A program made the translations under genes and the position numbers. From the NCBI RefSeq assembly GCF_000003815.2, contig NC_049984.1:20918268-20952280 (forward strand): a DNA stretch of 34,013 nucleotides, given 5' to 3'. The stretch comes from Branchiostoma floridae (lineage: Eukaryota; Chordata; Leptocardii; Amphioxiformes; Branchiostomatidae). Numbering within the stretch: position 1 is the first letter of the stretch; the number at the start of each line of letters is the position of its first letter. The notes below the pieces were generated by a model, which was given only the letters and a program-made list of their open reading frames with translations, searched no databases and was not told where the DNA came from. This document shows positions 9,696 through 19,700 of this stretch, piece by piece.

Positions 9696-10795
9696 ATCAT
9701 CAATGTTAACTGTCCCTTTATTGGTATTTAACAAATTGTAACGAGTACACGACCCACCTCAGACATTAGTGTAGTTCTAGGCGGCCAGCAGTCCCGCAAT
9801 AATCCGTAGAATATCCCGCACGGAATCCCCAAACTGCGAAAAATATGGCAAAACACGAACAAGGAACCAACCTCCATGACACGAACAACGCAATCCAAAT
9901 TCCTTGACAACCACCTGTAGTTGAGAATGTGTCTTCCTGCACGTGCAGTTTGATAATTTGATTATCAAAATGCAGCCAATCAGCGAAGAGGAGTGTTCAA
10001 TGATGTCTTCCTATGTCGAATACTGAAACGACACCATTGGTCACCGATTAGGGCCTTTTACTCTAGATATCATCCAATTAGATAGCGCGATTAGGCATTA
10101 ATTTATTATATTATTAGTATCCCAAATCAAAGTTGATTGGTTAAAAAAATTTAAAGGCGTGTGATTCTATCTGATATTTTCCACATGAAGCGCACCGGAT
10201 TAAATCGCACGCCCAACTTGCTATTATTTGTGTTTATTTCTCTTGTCGAAACTGAACTACTTACTGACAACATCATATAATCCGTCAGATAGCAGAAAAT
10301 ATACTCAGGTAAGAGCAAGGACGTTATATATAATTTGTCTGACTGGCCTTCATAATTTGTTTATGTAAATAGCGACATGACAGCGACAGATCTAAATAGC
10401 GATTTCCTGATGAACTAGCTCTTATTACAGTGTAAAATATTGTCATTTAAACTGCCACGAGTAGATGATGTTTTGGACATCTGCGATTGATTTCGACCGA
10501 TAGAAATGCATATATTTACGTCAGCACGACTTAATTAGATTTATATACCAGACGTTACTGTCTAAGACTACAAGGAAATTGTTGCTATATTTTATAGGGA
10601 TTGTACATTATACATGATGGGGTATACATGTTCCCCATAAGATTTTAAACAAAATCTTTACAACAAAAAAATGCAATATAGTTTTGTACACCCCCTATAT
10701 GTATAGTAAATTCGCGGGAAAATTCAGCTTTCCTTGGCTATGTGCTAGCCTCTACCAGGCTTCGCGGATCGGTGGTCTAAATACAGTAGAAATTG
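9696..10795. other. Stretch without a recognisable gene
   Basis: About 1.1 kb that is AT-rich in its second half. I see no splice-framed coding exon, RNA gene or clear terminal repeats. A GATAATTTGATTATC near-palindrome lies at about 9952-9966. The last 60 bases (about 10735-10795: CCTCTACCAGGCTTCGCGG, then AGAAATTGGACAAAT) resemble the arms of the fold-back element at 19305-19613. Confidence 0.5.
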
Positions 10796-11265
10796 GACAA
10801 ATAGAGTCAACAAAACAGTACAAAAGCGTTCCATCACTCCTACATTCCTAGACTGGTAACAATCTGGAACTTGTTGGCTCCTGGCCTCCGTTGTATCGGA
10901 CAGCTAGCAGCCAATCAGTCTTATGCGTTAGCATTCAAGCACAAGTTGGTAAAGTCTGCCTATGACAGACTCAGTTTACAATACAGTCTTGACCAACTTG
11001 CACTTGGTCCACTTCTTGTGGATGTGGCTCATGTGTGGCTTTGAGGCTACCCAGATTATGCTTTCCACTATATGTATATATATGACCTGTATTATGACCT
11101 GTATTGTATGTATTGATGTTGTTGCTTGTATGTTATTGATTTGTATGTGCTGGTGTCATTTTTATGTGAGGTAGGGCAACTTGTAAAGGTTGTTCGAACC
11201 TGTTTTGCCCTCCCAATCACTGTGTGATGAATTCAAATAAACAAATAAACAAAATAAACAAGCAC
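10796..11265 (+). mobile_element. 3' end of a CR1/L2-type LINE (ORF2 C-terminus, 3' UTR, tail repeats)
   Basis: A short open frame ends ORF2: KAFHHSYIPRLVTIWNLLAP, then NQSYALAFKHKLVKSAYDRL, with a stop TGA at 11042-11044. The pattern (S-[FY]-[IV]-P-R)-x-(V-x-x-W-N) followed by a hydrophobic helix is the usual C-terminus of CR1/L2-like ORF2 in aquatic animals. A GT-rich 3' UTR follows and ends in repeats of AAATAAAC (about 11236-11260), a typical microsatellite-like LINE tail. Everything upstream in the element is missing, so this is a strongly 5'-truncated copy. I cannot see a target duplication. Confidence 0.7.
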
Positions 11266-11784
11266 ACTAGGGGAGTCGGTCGGCCAGAGGAGTTATTTCC
11301 TTACCTGATTAAAAATAATAGATTAAATTCTACATGACAGACGGAGCGTCCGAGGTGACCGGGGTCACGTGCGGATTGACATACCTGGCGCTTACTTCCT
11401 TTGGATAGTTGTCTGAGGGAGAAAAAACAGGCGGCTCGCAAAACAACATTTCTTTGTGGGCTAAATCAAAAACAAACTGCTGTATTCTAGCCTTGTTTCA
11501 AAGCAAACAGTCCTTGTTACGTATGTTGCAGACTAAATCCTCAATCTGAAAATCTTCGATAACGTGAAGGGAAAATGTCAAGTCAAAATCCAATCCTCTA
11601 GCAACATCCGTTTTCTGCCGCACAGCCAGACCTTTTTAAGTTACGTGGTGACCTCTTATGACCTTCTTTGTTTGGCAAAACTGCCAGTATGGTATCGTTG
11701 TTCGCAACACCAACCACGTGAGTCGTTTCCTGCTGCTCTTATGTTTATCTATTACAGACCCTAAGAAATTCAAAGAAGCAAATG
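11266..11784. other. Stretch without a recognisable gene
   Basis: No coding exon or repeat that I can define. The sequence is not obviously biased in composition. Confidence 0.4.
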
Positions 11785-12329
11785 CATGCCCGTAGCCAGG
11801 ATTTTGGTTGGGGGGGTTCTTTTTAGTAATTGTGGGACCATGGAGCGCCGCAGGCGCGAGACTCACGCCGATGGCGTGAGCTACCTAGGGGGTCCGGGGG
11901 CATGCTCCCCCAGAAAAATTGAAATTTTGACCCTCTGAAACGCCATTTCCTGCATTTTGACGGGCAAAAATCGCTTGCGAACTTTAATGGAATTTCTATG
12001 AAAGGACAAGGCTTTTGCGTAAGTCTTTGAGGCCAACTCCCTTTACATATTTTCACCATGTCCGACACCAAAGGCGCTAGGCGTCGCAATGGAGGTCCGG
12101 GGAAATTTTGAAATCTGGACCCTCTGAAAAGCCATTTCCTGCACTTTCTGGGGCAAATTATGATGATAGAATCTATCAGGGTGTCTATCAGGGGAAAATG
12201 CAAATCAGTCATGACTTTGAAAAAAAATCTTGGACGTGAAAAAGTGGACCTTCAAGCCTGAAAAAGTGGACCTTTTCAGTTCTTCCGAACCCCCGGAACC
12301 CCCCCCCCCCCCCCCTGGCTACGGGCATG
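11785..12329. mobile_element. TIR element of about 545 bp with internal duplicated units
   Basis: The ends are a perfect 16-bp inverted repeat, CATGCCCGTAGCCAGG at 11785-11800 and its complement at 12314-12329. The left end continues into a G run and the right end into a run of C, so the outer parts pair further. Inside, a block occurs twice about 190-200 bp apart: GGTCCGGGG, then AAATTTTGA, then GACCCTCTGAAA, then GCCATTTCCTGCA (about 11890-11960 and 12090-12150). I see no convincing target duplication and no transposase. It is a non-autonomous element of unknown superfamily. Confidence 0.6.
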
Positions 12330-12388
12330 AAATAGATATCAGTTTATTTTGCTTGTATATGTCTTTACGGGGTCAGGATTTTAAAGTA

Positions 12389-12618
12389 NNNNNNNNNNNN
12401 NNNNNNNNNNNNNNNNNNNNNNNNNNNNNNNNNNNNNNNNNNNNNNNNNNNNNNNNNNNNNNNNNNNNNNNNNNNNNNNNNNNNNNNNNNNNNNNNNNNN
12501 NNNNNNNNNNNNNNNNNNNNNNNNNNNNNNNNNNNNNNNNNNNNNNNNNNNNNNNNNNNNNNNNNNNNNNNNNNNNNNNNNNNNNNNNNNNNNNNNNNNN
12601 NNNNNNNNNNNNNNNNNN
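12389..12618. other. Sequencing gap (230 N)
   Basis: Run of N. Any frame running through it is an artefact. Confidence 0.99.
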
Positions 12619-14527
12619 ACAATTTACAAATGTGTAGTGCGATTACATCATGGACGCTAAAATGAGACTGTGTGGCTGTGTTCTTTCTTACATTTAGCAA
12701 AATAGGTTTACGGAAGTTACGAAAACTTACAAAAGTTTAGAATCGAACGTACGAGGGTAATACCAAGCTCATTTTCGCATCGAACGAGTTAAATTTGACA
12801 CAAACGTAAAGGCATATATCCTCCTGCCTGAGATTGAAATATCACAATTCGTTGTTCAGGGTTTTATGGGTGACTGAGTTAAGTTGAGGATCACCACACC
12901 CTTAGAAGCCCGTCGGAAGAAATGAGAGGCTCAATTAACATGTAATTGTATTTGTCGTTAGGCCACATGCCTATTTTCACTTTTGAAATCAGATCATTTG
13001 GGGTGAAGTTAGGTATTACAGCTGTAGGTCGTGGATCAGGAGCGGGCTGATTGAAGTTTCTGTAACCGACGTTCTTATAAACTTAGCACACTTGATGGTC
13101 CGAAATATCTAATAATTGTGCCACGTTTTGTATCTTTGGGTTAATGAAAAAAGCAGTCTACATAGACCGCTAATCAATAAATGACGTATTTGGCTACTAC
13201 TAGTACTAGTATTAATCTATGATTGTTATATAGCAGCAAGGACTTGTAAAAGAGGAACCCTTGAGGGTTTAGACATGAATTGGCATGTAAGCTATAAAGA
13301 CACTCACTATTATACTCACTATTATACAGGTAAAAATTTTAGCTTCAATTGTTATAAGTGGGTCAGATCTAGAAGAACTAGTCTTCTGACCAAGGGTGAA
13401 AATCAACTCAGTTACTCATACAAATCTGAAAAACAACTTGAGGTGTTTCAATATTAAGAGTAATGTCTGTAATTTTCCTCTATTCCTCTAGAGGGCACAG
13501 CTATATGAGTCGTCATTTGTAGGGGTATGATTGGGGGGATCTCGGTAGCCTGACGTGATAGCCAGGCCAGCTAGACAGGCCAGGTAAATCCAGGTAGACA
13601 GGCCAGGAAGACAGCTCAACCTTTTCATCGAACCCGATTTTGGAAACGGTCAGACGTTTCAGTATCACTGACGAAATACAAAGGATGCTATCTGAAACGT
13701 CTGTTTCCAGAATCATATCCAGTTGCTTGAGGTGAATGCTATTTGGCGCAACATGACTACCCGAGATTGGTCTAAACGACCCACACACCGAGTCACTGCC
13801 CTCAAGAACCGAATCCAGCAGACGATAGAGGTGTTTTAGATCTAACAAAACGTACTAACCACAAGGTGCTGTTTACATAAGATGATATTATAGTGTTCCT
13901 TTCATATAAAAAAAGTAACATTAAGTATCGTCACTGAAACGACTTTGAAACACAATTCTGCCCCTTGACAGATGTGATCGAAACAAATAACACACATTGT
14001 TGATTATAATTATTAAAACCTCTGAACACTCAGGCTAACAATTACAGCCTACATATCTATATCCATATATCCACATGCTTCATGATCATAGCCATTTGTT
14101 ATTGAACCATTGTTATAAGTGCATACGACACTTTCCCAGTGACGGTCCTAGCTACTATCTCACACTATGAGAGTCTGCGGAGGTGGACAACCGAATCACA
14201 TTAATAATCTGAATCCAAGAATGGCCAAGCCTTCATTCAAGTCCAAAACAAATTCCCTTTATCCAACCTGTATACCAAAACCATTCGCACCACCTCCAGC
14301 AACGCTCTTTCAAATTTTCAAACATCTGAGATCATACGTGATGACGGGAGTTGGGACTGGCCTGAGGAGTAACACTGACCAAGTACTGACCAAGCAGAAG
14401 TTGGAGGGGAAGATTGCGGCCTTCTTGTTGTCCCTATAGTATGCCCCGCATAATTACCCTCGCCAAGAATTTACCTTCGGTAAGAAGGTTATATTTTCGG
14501 TTAAGACATGACGCTGTGTCTCTAACG
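12619..14527. other. Stretch without a recognisable gene; short repeats only
   Basis: I find no exon with plausible splice signals. Present are a CCAGGTA/GACAGGCCAG short-period repeat at about 13562-13613 and an inverted repeat at 13651-13703, annotated separately. An open frame at 14167-14439 encodes nothing I recognise. Confidence 0.45.
13651..13703. repeat. Inverted repeat CAGACGTTTCAG with CTGACGA...GAAAC core
   Basis: A perfect 12-bp inverted repeat (13651-13662 and 13692-13703) encloses the sequence ATCACTGACGAAATAC. The plus strand reads CTGACGA (13668-13674) and, about 20 bases on, GAAAC (13694-13698). The same arrangement recurs at 17866-17895 and, on the minus strand, at 33631-33601. 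It is probably a remnant of one repeat superfamily, possibly Penelope-like. Confidence 0.5.
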
Positions 14528-15600
14528 GGGGCCGCCCTAAGATGTTACGCTTTTTTACGCGCTCGAACTCACGGCGCTCCATCACTAGTTGCCAAAGAGT
14601 GGTCAAGTTTTGATCAATGAATTTTTAACACATTCATCTAGAGACCATATTTCAATAAGGAATGCATTCATACGCTTCATGAACCCTTCACTCTCCGCGT
14701 TACAACTGGCAAACACCGAGGACGTTATCGTGAATATGAATTCCGATTTTGAGCTGCGTTAGATAGTGCGCCCTAACTTGGCACGCTCTTGTAAGTTGTT
14801 CTCTTCGGAAGCTGGTGACCAATTTAGATAAACATAAATGAAAATTCTAATTCTATGATTTATTAGCTTTCTTTTGACAGTAGAATTGTGATTGTGGGTG
14901 CTTCTTGTCTCCCGCGAGGAGGGTTAAATCTTTCACAATCCAGGTCGTGTTTTCATGGGAAATGGGCGAAATGCACTGAATGCGGCGGCCCAACTAACAA
15001 AATCATTACGAAAAACGACAACGCCAAAATCACAATAAAACTCTCTGTACGTATTGGGAAACATATTCGACATCACTCTGTGAAGTTTCATTTTTACAGA
15101 CGGTACGAATCATTTGTTAGAGTAACAAATCTTTTGGCCGTTCGCTCGTTTGCCACCTGCGAGGCTACACTCCCTGGGGAAAACAACGGCGGTGATGCTT
15201 ATGTTGTTTTTTCTATGGCCGGTCTTCTACTCAACAAACATTTGAAGACCAAATATCTATAGTGTTTTGTGAAGCTTTATTTCTTATTTGTATGACAGTT
15301 GTGTGGCTGTTTTGTACAGGTTGTATATTTAGGGACACGAGCCATCAATACCTAGTAACAGGTGACCACAGTGATTCGGCGCTACCAACATTATTGTGAA
15401 AATTCTGTCTTAAAAAAGGAAGTGAATATGTGTTGTGTAAGTATTTTTCAATAGAAAAAAAAAACCTGTTTGTTTGGACTTGGTTTATTTACCTTTCTAA
15501 TCATCATAGTCAGGGGCAACAAACACGTCGTACTTATGCATAATAATATCAGCAAAAAATCCGAGGCATCTTAGGGCAGGAAGCATCTTAGGGCGGCCCC
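14528..15600. mobile_element. Candidate TIR element (about 1,073 bp), superfamily unknown
   Basis: GGGGCCGCCCTAAGATG at 14528-14544 is exactly complementary to the sequence at 15584-15600. Just inside the right end, GCATCTTAGGGC is repeated in tandem (about 15566-15590). No target duplication is visible next to the ends. The interior has an open frame at 14888-15262 (124 codons, containing CTECGGPTN) that I do not recognise, and I would not call it a gene. The element could be hAT- or Harbinger-related on the look of its GC-rich ends, but that is a guess. Confidence 0.45.
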
Positions 15601-15763
15601 ATTATATGTAGGTCAACATATAGGTCAGGCTTTGGAAGGGAATAACACAAGAGGGAGTTGACAGATCGTCATGGTTTTTGGTATCTAGATAGCTTGAGCG
15701 ATGCTTCATATAGTGAAATATCTATTATGAAAAGCGGACTGTAATTTGACGAAAACCCAATCT

Positions 15764-15863
15764 NNNNNNNNNNNNNNNNNNNNNNNNNNNNNNNNNNNNN
15801 NNNNNNNNNNNNNNNNNNNNNNNNNNNNNNNNNNNNNNNNNNNNNNNNNNNNNNNNNNNNNNN
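15764..15863. other. Sequencing gap (100 N)
   Basis: Run of exactly 100 N, a size often used for gaps of unknown length. It lies 229 bases upstream of the ATP6V0D start codon, so upstream regulatory sequence may be missing. Confidence 0.99.
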
Positions 15864-15972
15864 TCGGGCATGAGTTGCAACAAAGATTATATGTTATTAT
15901 ATATGTTGTAACAGTAAACCAATGCGCCCGTGGAAGAGGGCCCCCATGCGGCCGTCAGATAGAAGTGCAGGA

Positions 15973-16012
15973 TGACGTCATGTCACATGTGTCATGTGAT
16001 GTGATCACATCA
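15973..16012 (+). promoter_or_regulatory. Putative core-upstream region of ATP6V0D: CRE, M-box-like E-boxes and a 16-bp palindrome
   Basis: Within 40 bases there is a perfect CRE octamer TGACGTCA (15973-15980), then GTCACATGTG (from 15982) and GTCATGTGAT (15991-16000), both E-boxes of the CATGTG type, and a perfect 16-bp palindrome TGATGTGATCACATCA (15997-16012). It lies 80-120 bases before the start codon with no TATA box. V-ATPase genes in vertebrates are controlled by MiT/TFE factors through CLEAR or M-box E-boxes (GTCACGTGAC, TCATGTGA), so the motif content fits the gene. Transcription start and binding are inferred. Confidence 0.45.
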
Positions 16013-16092
16013 GTCCGACATTTTGCCTGAATAATTCTCTCCTGGGTAGGCTGCTGCCTTGTCCGACCGGGCGGTAAAAAGAAGGTAGAAAC

Positions 16093-16599
16093 ATGGCGAT
16101 GCAGGAGCTGTACTTCAATATAGACAACGGGTACCTGGAGGGGCTCGTGAGAGGGTTCAAAGGAGGGATTTTGCGGCGGGCTGACTACGCGAACCTCGTA
16201 CAGTGCGAGACTCTAGAAGGTGAGTGCTAGCAGCTCTGCTGAAAAATATGACGTCCTTCATACTTTACGTTATATAATCTTATTTTAATCATAATTACAT
16301 TGCCATATCCCCCCCCCCATAGTTGATGGCCTTATTAATATTACACGGTATATAGACAAGGTGGATTTGTCTCACGACACCGCCCCTCCCTCTTACACTG
16401 CCCCCCTCCCCTTCACAAACCTACCAACCCCTTACACAGCCCCTACCCCCAGACACAGTCACAGAATCTAGATTATGCTGTGTACTCATAACTAGTAACG
16501 TTAAGGATGGCAGTTTGATGGGATTTAATTTCGCGGTAGCGGGAAAATGTACTTGAACCCCACTGTTACACACAGGCAGGCAGACAGACAGACAGACAG

Positions 16600-16634
<35 letters not shown>

Positions 16635-16664
16635 CACACACACTCACACTCACACACTCACACA

Positions 16665-16720
<56 letters not shown>

Positions 16721-19700
16721 TTTTTTTTTTACACAATATGATAGTAGCCGATGTAGGTGGCGCTTTTGCGGTGAAAAACAATCCCAAACGAGGATGAGGG
16801 GGGATACAAGCTTAGCTACTCCAGTTAGAAGCTCTGACGAAGGTGTCTAAGAAACGAAACGAAAGAGCGGTTCAAACTGGAGCACGTCTCCTACCCAACC
16901 GAAAGTACTCTACTCTACTCTACTCTACTCTAGTGTTCCATTCTCTTGGCTGCTAAATACTACACCACATGCTCAGTTTAAATTTACAGGTTAATTCTTC
17001 CCTGTAATTGACATTGATAACTGTTCCCTCCCCCTGTCTGATATATCTCAAATCTTGTCCCATGCTGCTAGATCTCAAGCTGCACCTGGCCAGCACAGAT
17101 TACGGGAACTTCCTGGCCAATGAGCCGTCTCCGCTGACCGTGAACGTGATTGATGACAAGCTGAAGGAGAAGATGGTGATTGAGTTCCAGCACATGAGGA
17201 ACCAATCAGTGGAGCCGCTCTGTACCTTCATGGACTTCATCACGTGAGCAACACTTTATTCCAGGATAAGGCCACACCAATGTAATTTCTTGATTCTCGG
17301 ATTTTTCCAGAAAAATATTGGGGCGGTAGGTCGGAAAAAAAAGAAAAAATATTGCAAAAAGTCTGTGGTGAACTTATTTAACTCTAAAAAACAAGGTAAG
17401 TAGTCAAATTTTCAGTTTTTCATGGCATGATTTATCCAATGAATCTCTTCCTTTGATTTTATACCACCGTTCTGATCATGTGGCTGCAAATAAGCTCTCT
17501 GATTGGTTTATCAGCAGTATGTGCCCCTGGAATGGGGTTTTTAAAGGTCTGCAATAGCAAAACCTATTTTTCTTGGGACTAATTTTTTTTTTTTTGCAAA
17601 TCGGAAAAAAATGGGTCGGGAAATCCGAGAACCAACAAGTTAAATTGGTGTGGCCTATAGGAGAATTCTTTTTACACAACCAGCAGGTACTTACATTGCT
17701 TACGTTTCAATGTCTCTCAGACACCTTCGTGAGAGCTTCTAACTGGAGTAGCTAAGCTTGTATCCCCCCTCATCCTCGTTTGGGATTGTTTTTCACCGCA
17801 AAAGCGCCACCTACATCGGCTACATACTAGTATAGCGGTGAGAAGCAGAACTCCAGTTAGAAGCTCTGACGAAGGTGTCTGAGAGACATCGAAACATAAG
17901 CTATGTAAGTACCTGCTGGTTGTGTAAAAAGAATTCTCCTAATAGTCCTAAATCCTATATTCTACCAACCTGATGAAACTATTTTGCAAAAGTTTATTTC
18001 AGCTTCTTTTTCCTTCCTGTGCACAAGTGCAGTGTACCAGTACACTGGGCCAGAAATGGACTTGTAGAAACCCTTAGGTTCAGTTAAGAAAAAAACCTAC
18101 ATGTAAATGTCGGGAACCAGTTTTGGACATTGCTGTTTCTGTCTTTATTACTGAGCTTTTTCATTAACTACTTACTTGATTTACATGCTAGTGACTTTAC
18201 CTTGCTAAACTGGTCTTCCAGTTATTATAATTACATGCTGTACTACAAAATGTACATGTAGTAGTGATTGTTCTGGTTAGGTACAGGTAAAATTGGAGCT
18301 GACTGACCCGTCCCTTTACCCCCCCCCCCCTCCACCACAGGTACAGCTACATGATAGACAACATTGTGCTGCTCATCACTGGGACATTGCACCAGCGACC
18401 AATCAGTGAGCTTATCACAAAATGTCATCCTCTGGGTAGTTTTGAGCAGATGGAGGCTATCCACGTGGCGGCCACCCCTGCAGAGCTCTATAACGCCATA
18501 CTTATCGACACACCTCTAGGTAAGTGTTTCTGTGTTACACATGTACTGTAACGACAGCTGGTATAGCCGCCATTTGGCGTAACGGACCTGCTGTGCTGTT
18601 TAGGCAAATGCCTGTCTTACCTGCCTACCGTTCTTGATGACCATGAGTGCCACAAATAATAGTCCTAGAAAAAAAAAATTACTTTTTAATAGACAAGAAC
18701 ATTAAACTTATTTGACAGTGCGTGCCACGTACAGAGAACAACAGGCTTCAAGAGGTAATTAAGTTAGTCCCATTATAGGGGCAGTGGGTTGTTATCCACT
18801 GTGTCTATGGTAGGGTATCGGAAGGCTCTCCTTCCCCCTTCTTTTACAGCCACAACTCAGGTACTCATTTTTACACCTGAATGCCTTTTACCTCAAGATC
18901 AAGCCCAGGATCTGGATTCTCGGCCAAACTCCCTACAGTCATGCCACAAAAGCCATGACCCTACAAATACTGTACTTATATGAAAATGAGTATTCTGTCA
19001 GTGTAAGTGTTAAAAATAATTGTTATATTTTTGTCTTTATCTTCAGCTCCATTCTTTGTGGACTGCATCTCTGAGCAGGACTTAGATGAGCTGAACATTG
19101 AGATCATCAGAAACACACTGTACAAGGTCTGTCATGGAGTTACACGTTCTTTGTATGGTTCAAAATACCCATCGATATCTGTGATATGCGGGCTACATGC
19201 ACAATGTGTTGTTGTGGGCAAAAATGAAAATCTGGGAGGGTGCGGGGACATGGATTGAAATGTACTTAAGCCTGCATGATTCAGTCATACGTAGTTAACA
19301 CCTAAAGGTGGGGTCACACCTGCATATATATCTAAGTCCGTATGAGGCTCGCATGGGAGTATTTGCCTCCACCAGGCTCCACAGGTCGTTGGAAAAATAA
19401 TAGAAATTGGACAAACGTAAACAGGTAACATGTCAGACAAGTTAGCTGGGTCACTAACCGTACTTCTTGGTCAGCTAACTCATCTGGCATGTTATGTATC
19501 TATATTTGTCCAATTTGTACTATTTTTCCCGCGACCTGTGGAGCCTGGTAGAGACTGAGGTTCATACGCACCTCAAACGGACTTGAATATATACGCATGT
19601 GTGACCCCACCTTTACATGTATCATAAGAGCACTTGTAAGTTGCTACCTTTGATTAACACAAAATCATAAACTTTCAATTGACATCCTGTAATGCTCATT

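Larger units (their letters stand above)
17658..17941. repeat. Fold-back repeat with about 92-bp arms, abutting the MITE
   Basis: Left arm 17658-17749 and right arm about 17850-17941 are near-perfect reverse complements. The ends are TAGGAGAATTCTTTTTACAC and its complement, and the inner ends are ACTCCAGTTAGAAGCTCT. The 100-base middle is the complement of the intron-1 copy at 16744. The arms carry the CTGACGA...GAAAC motif annotated separately. Such paired repeats occur at the ends of Penelope-like elements, but I see no associated coding sequence. Confidence 0.75.

Noticed and set aside
9728-9968. Two overlapping minus-strand frames of about 60 codons
   Set aside because: Short, overlapping, without recognisable motifs; expected by chance.
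14888-15262. 124-codon frame as a gene
   Set aside because: No recognisable domain, no splice context, and it lies inside a candidate TIR element.
14528-15600. This element and 723-1795 are both 1,073 bases long
   Set aside because: Their terminal repeats differ and I see no shared interior; the equal length looks accidental.
16547-16741. Plus-strand frame of His-Thr repeats
   Set aside because: By-product of the (CA)n microsatellite.
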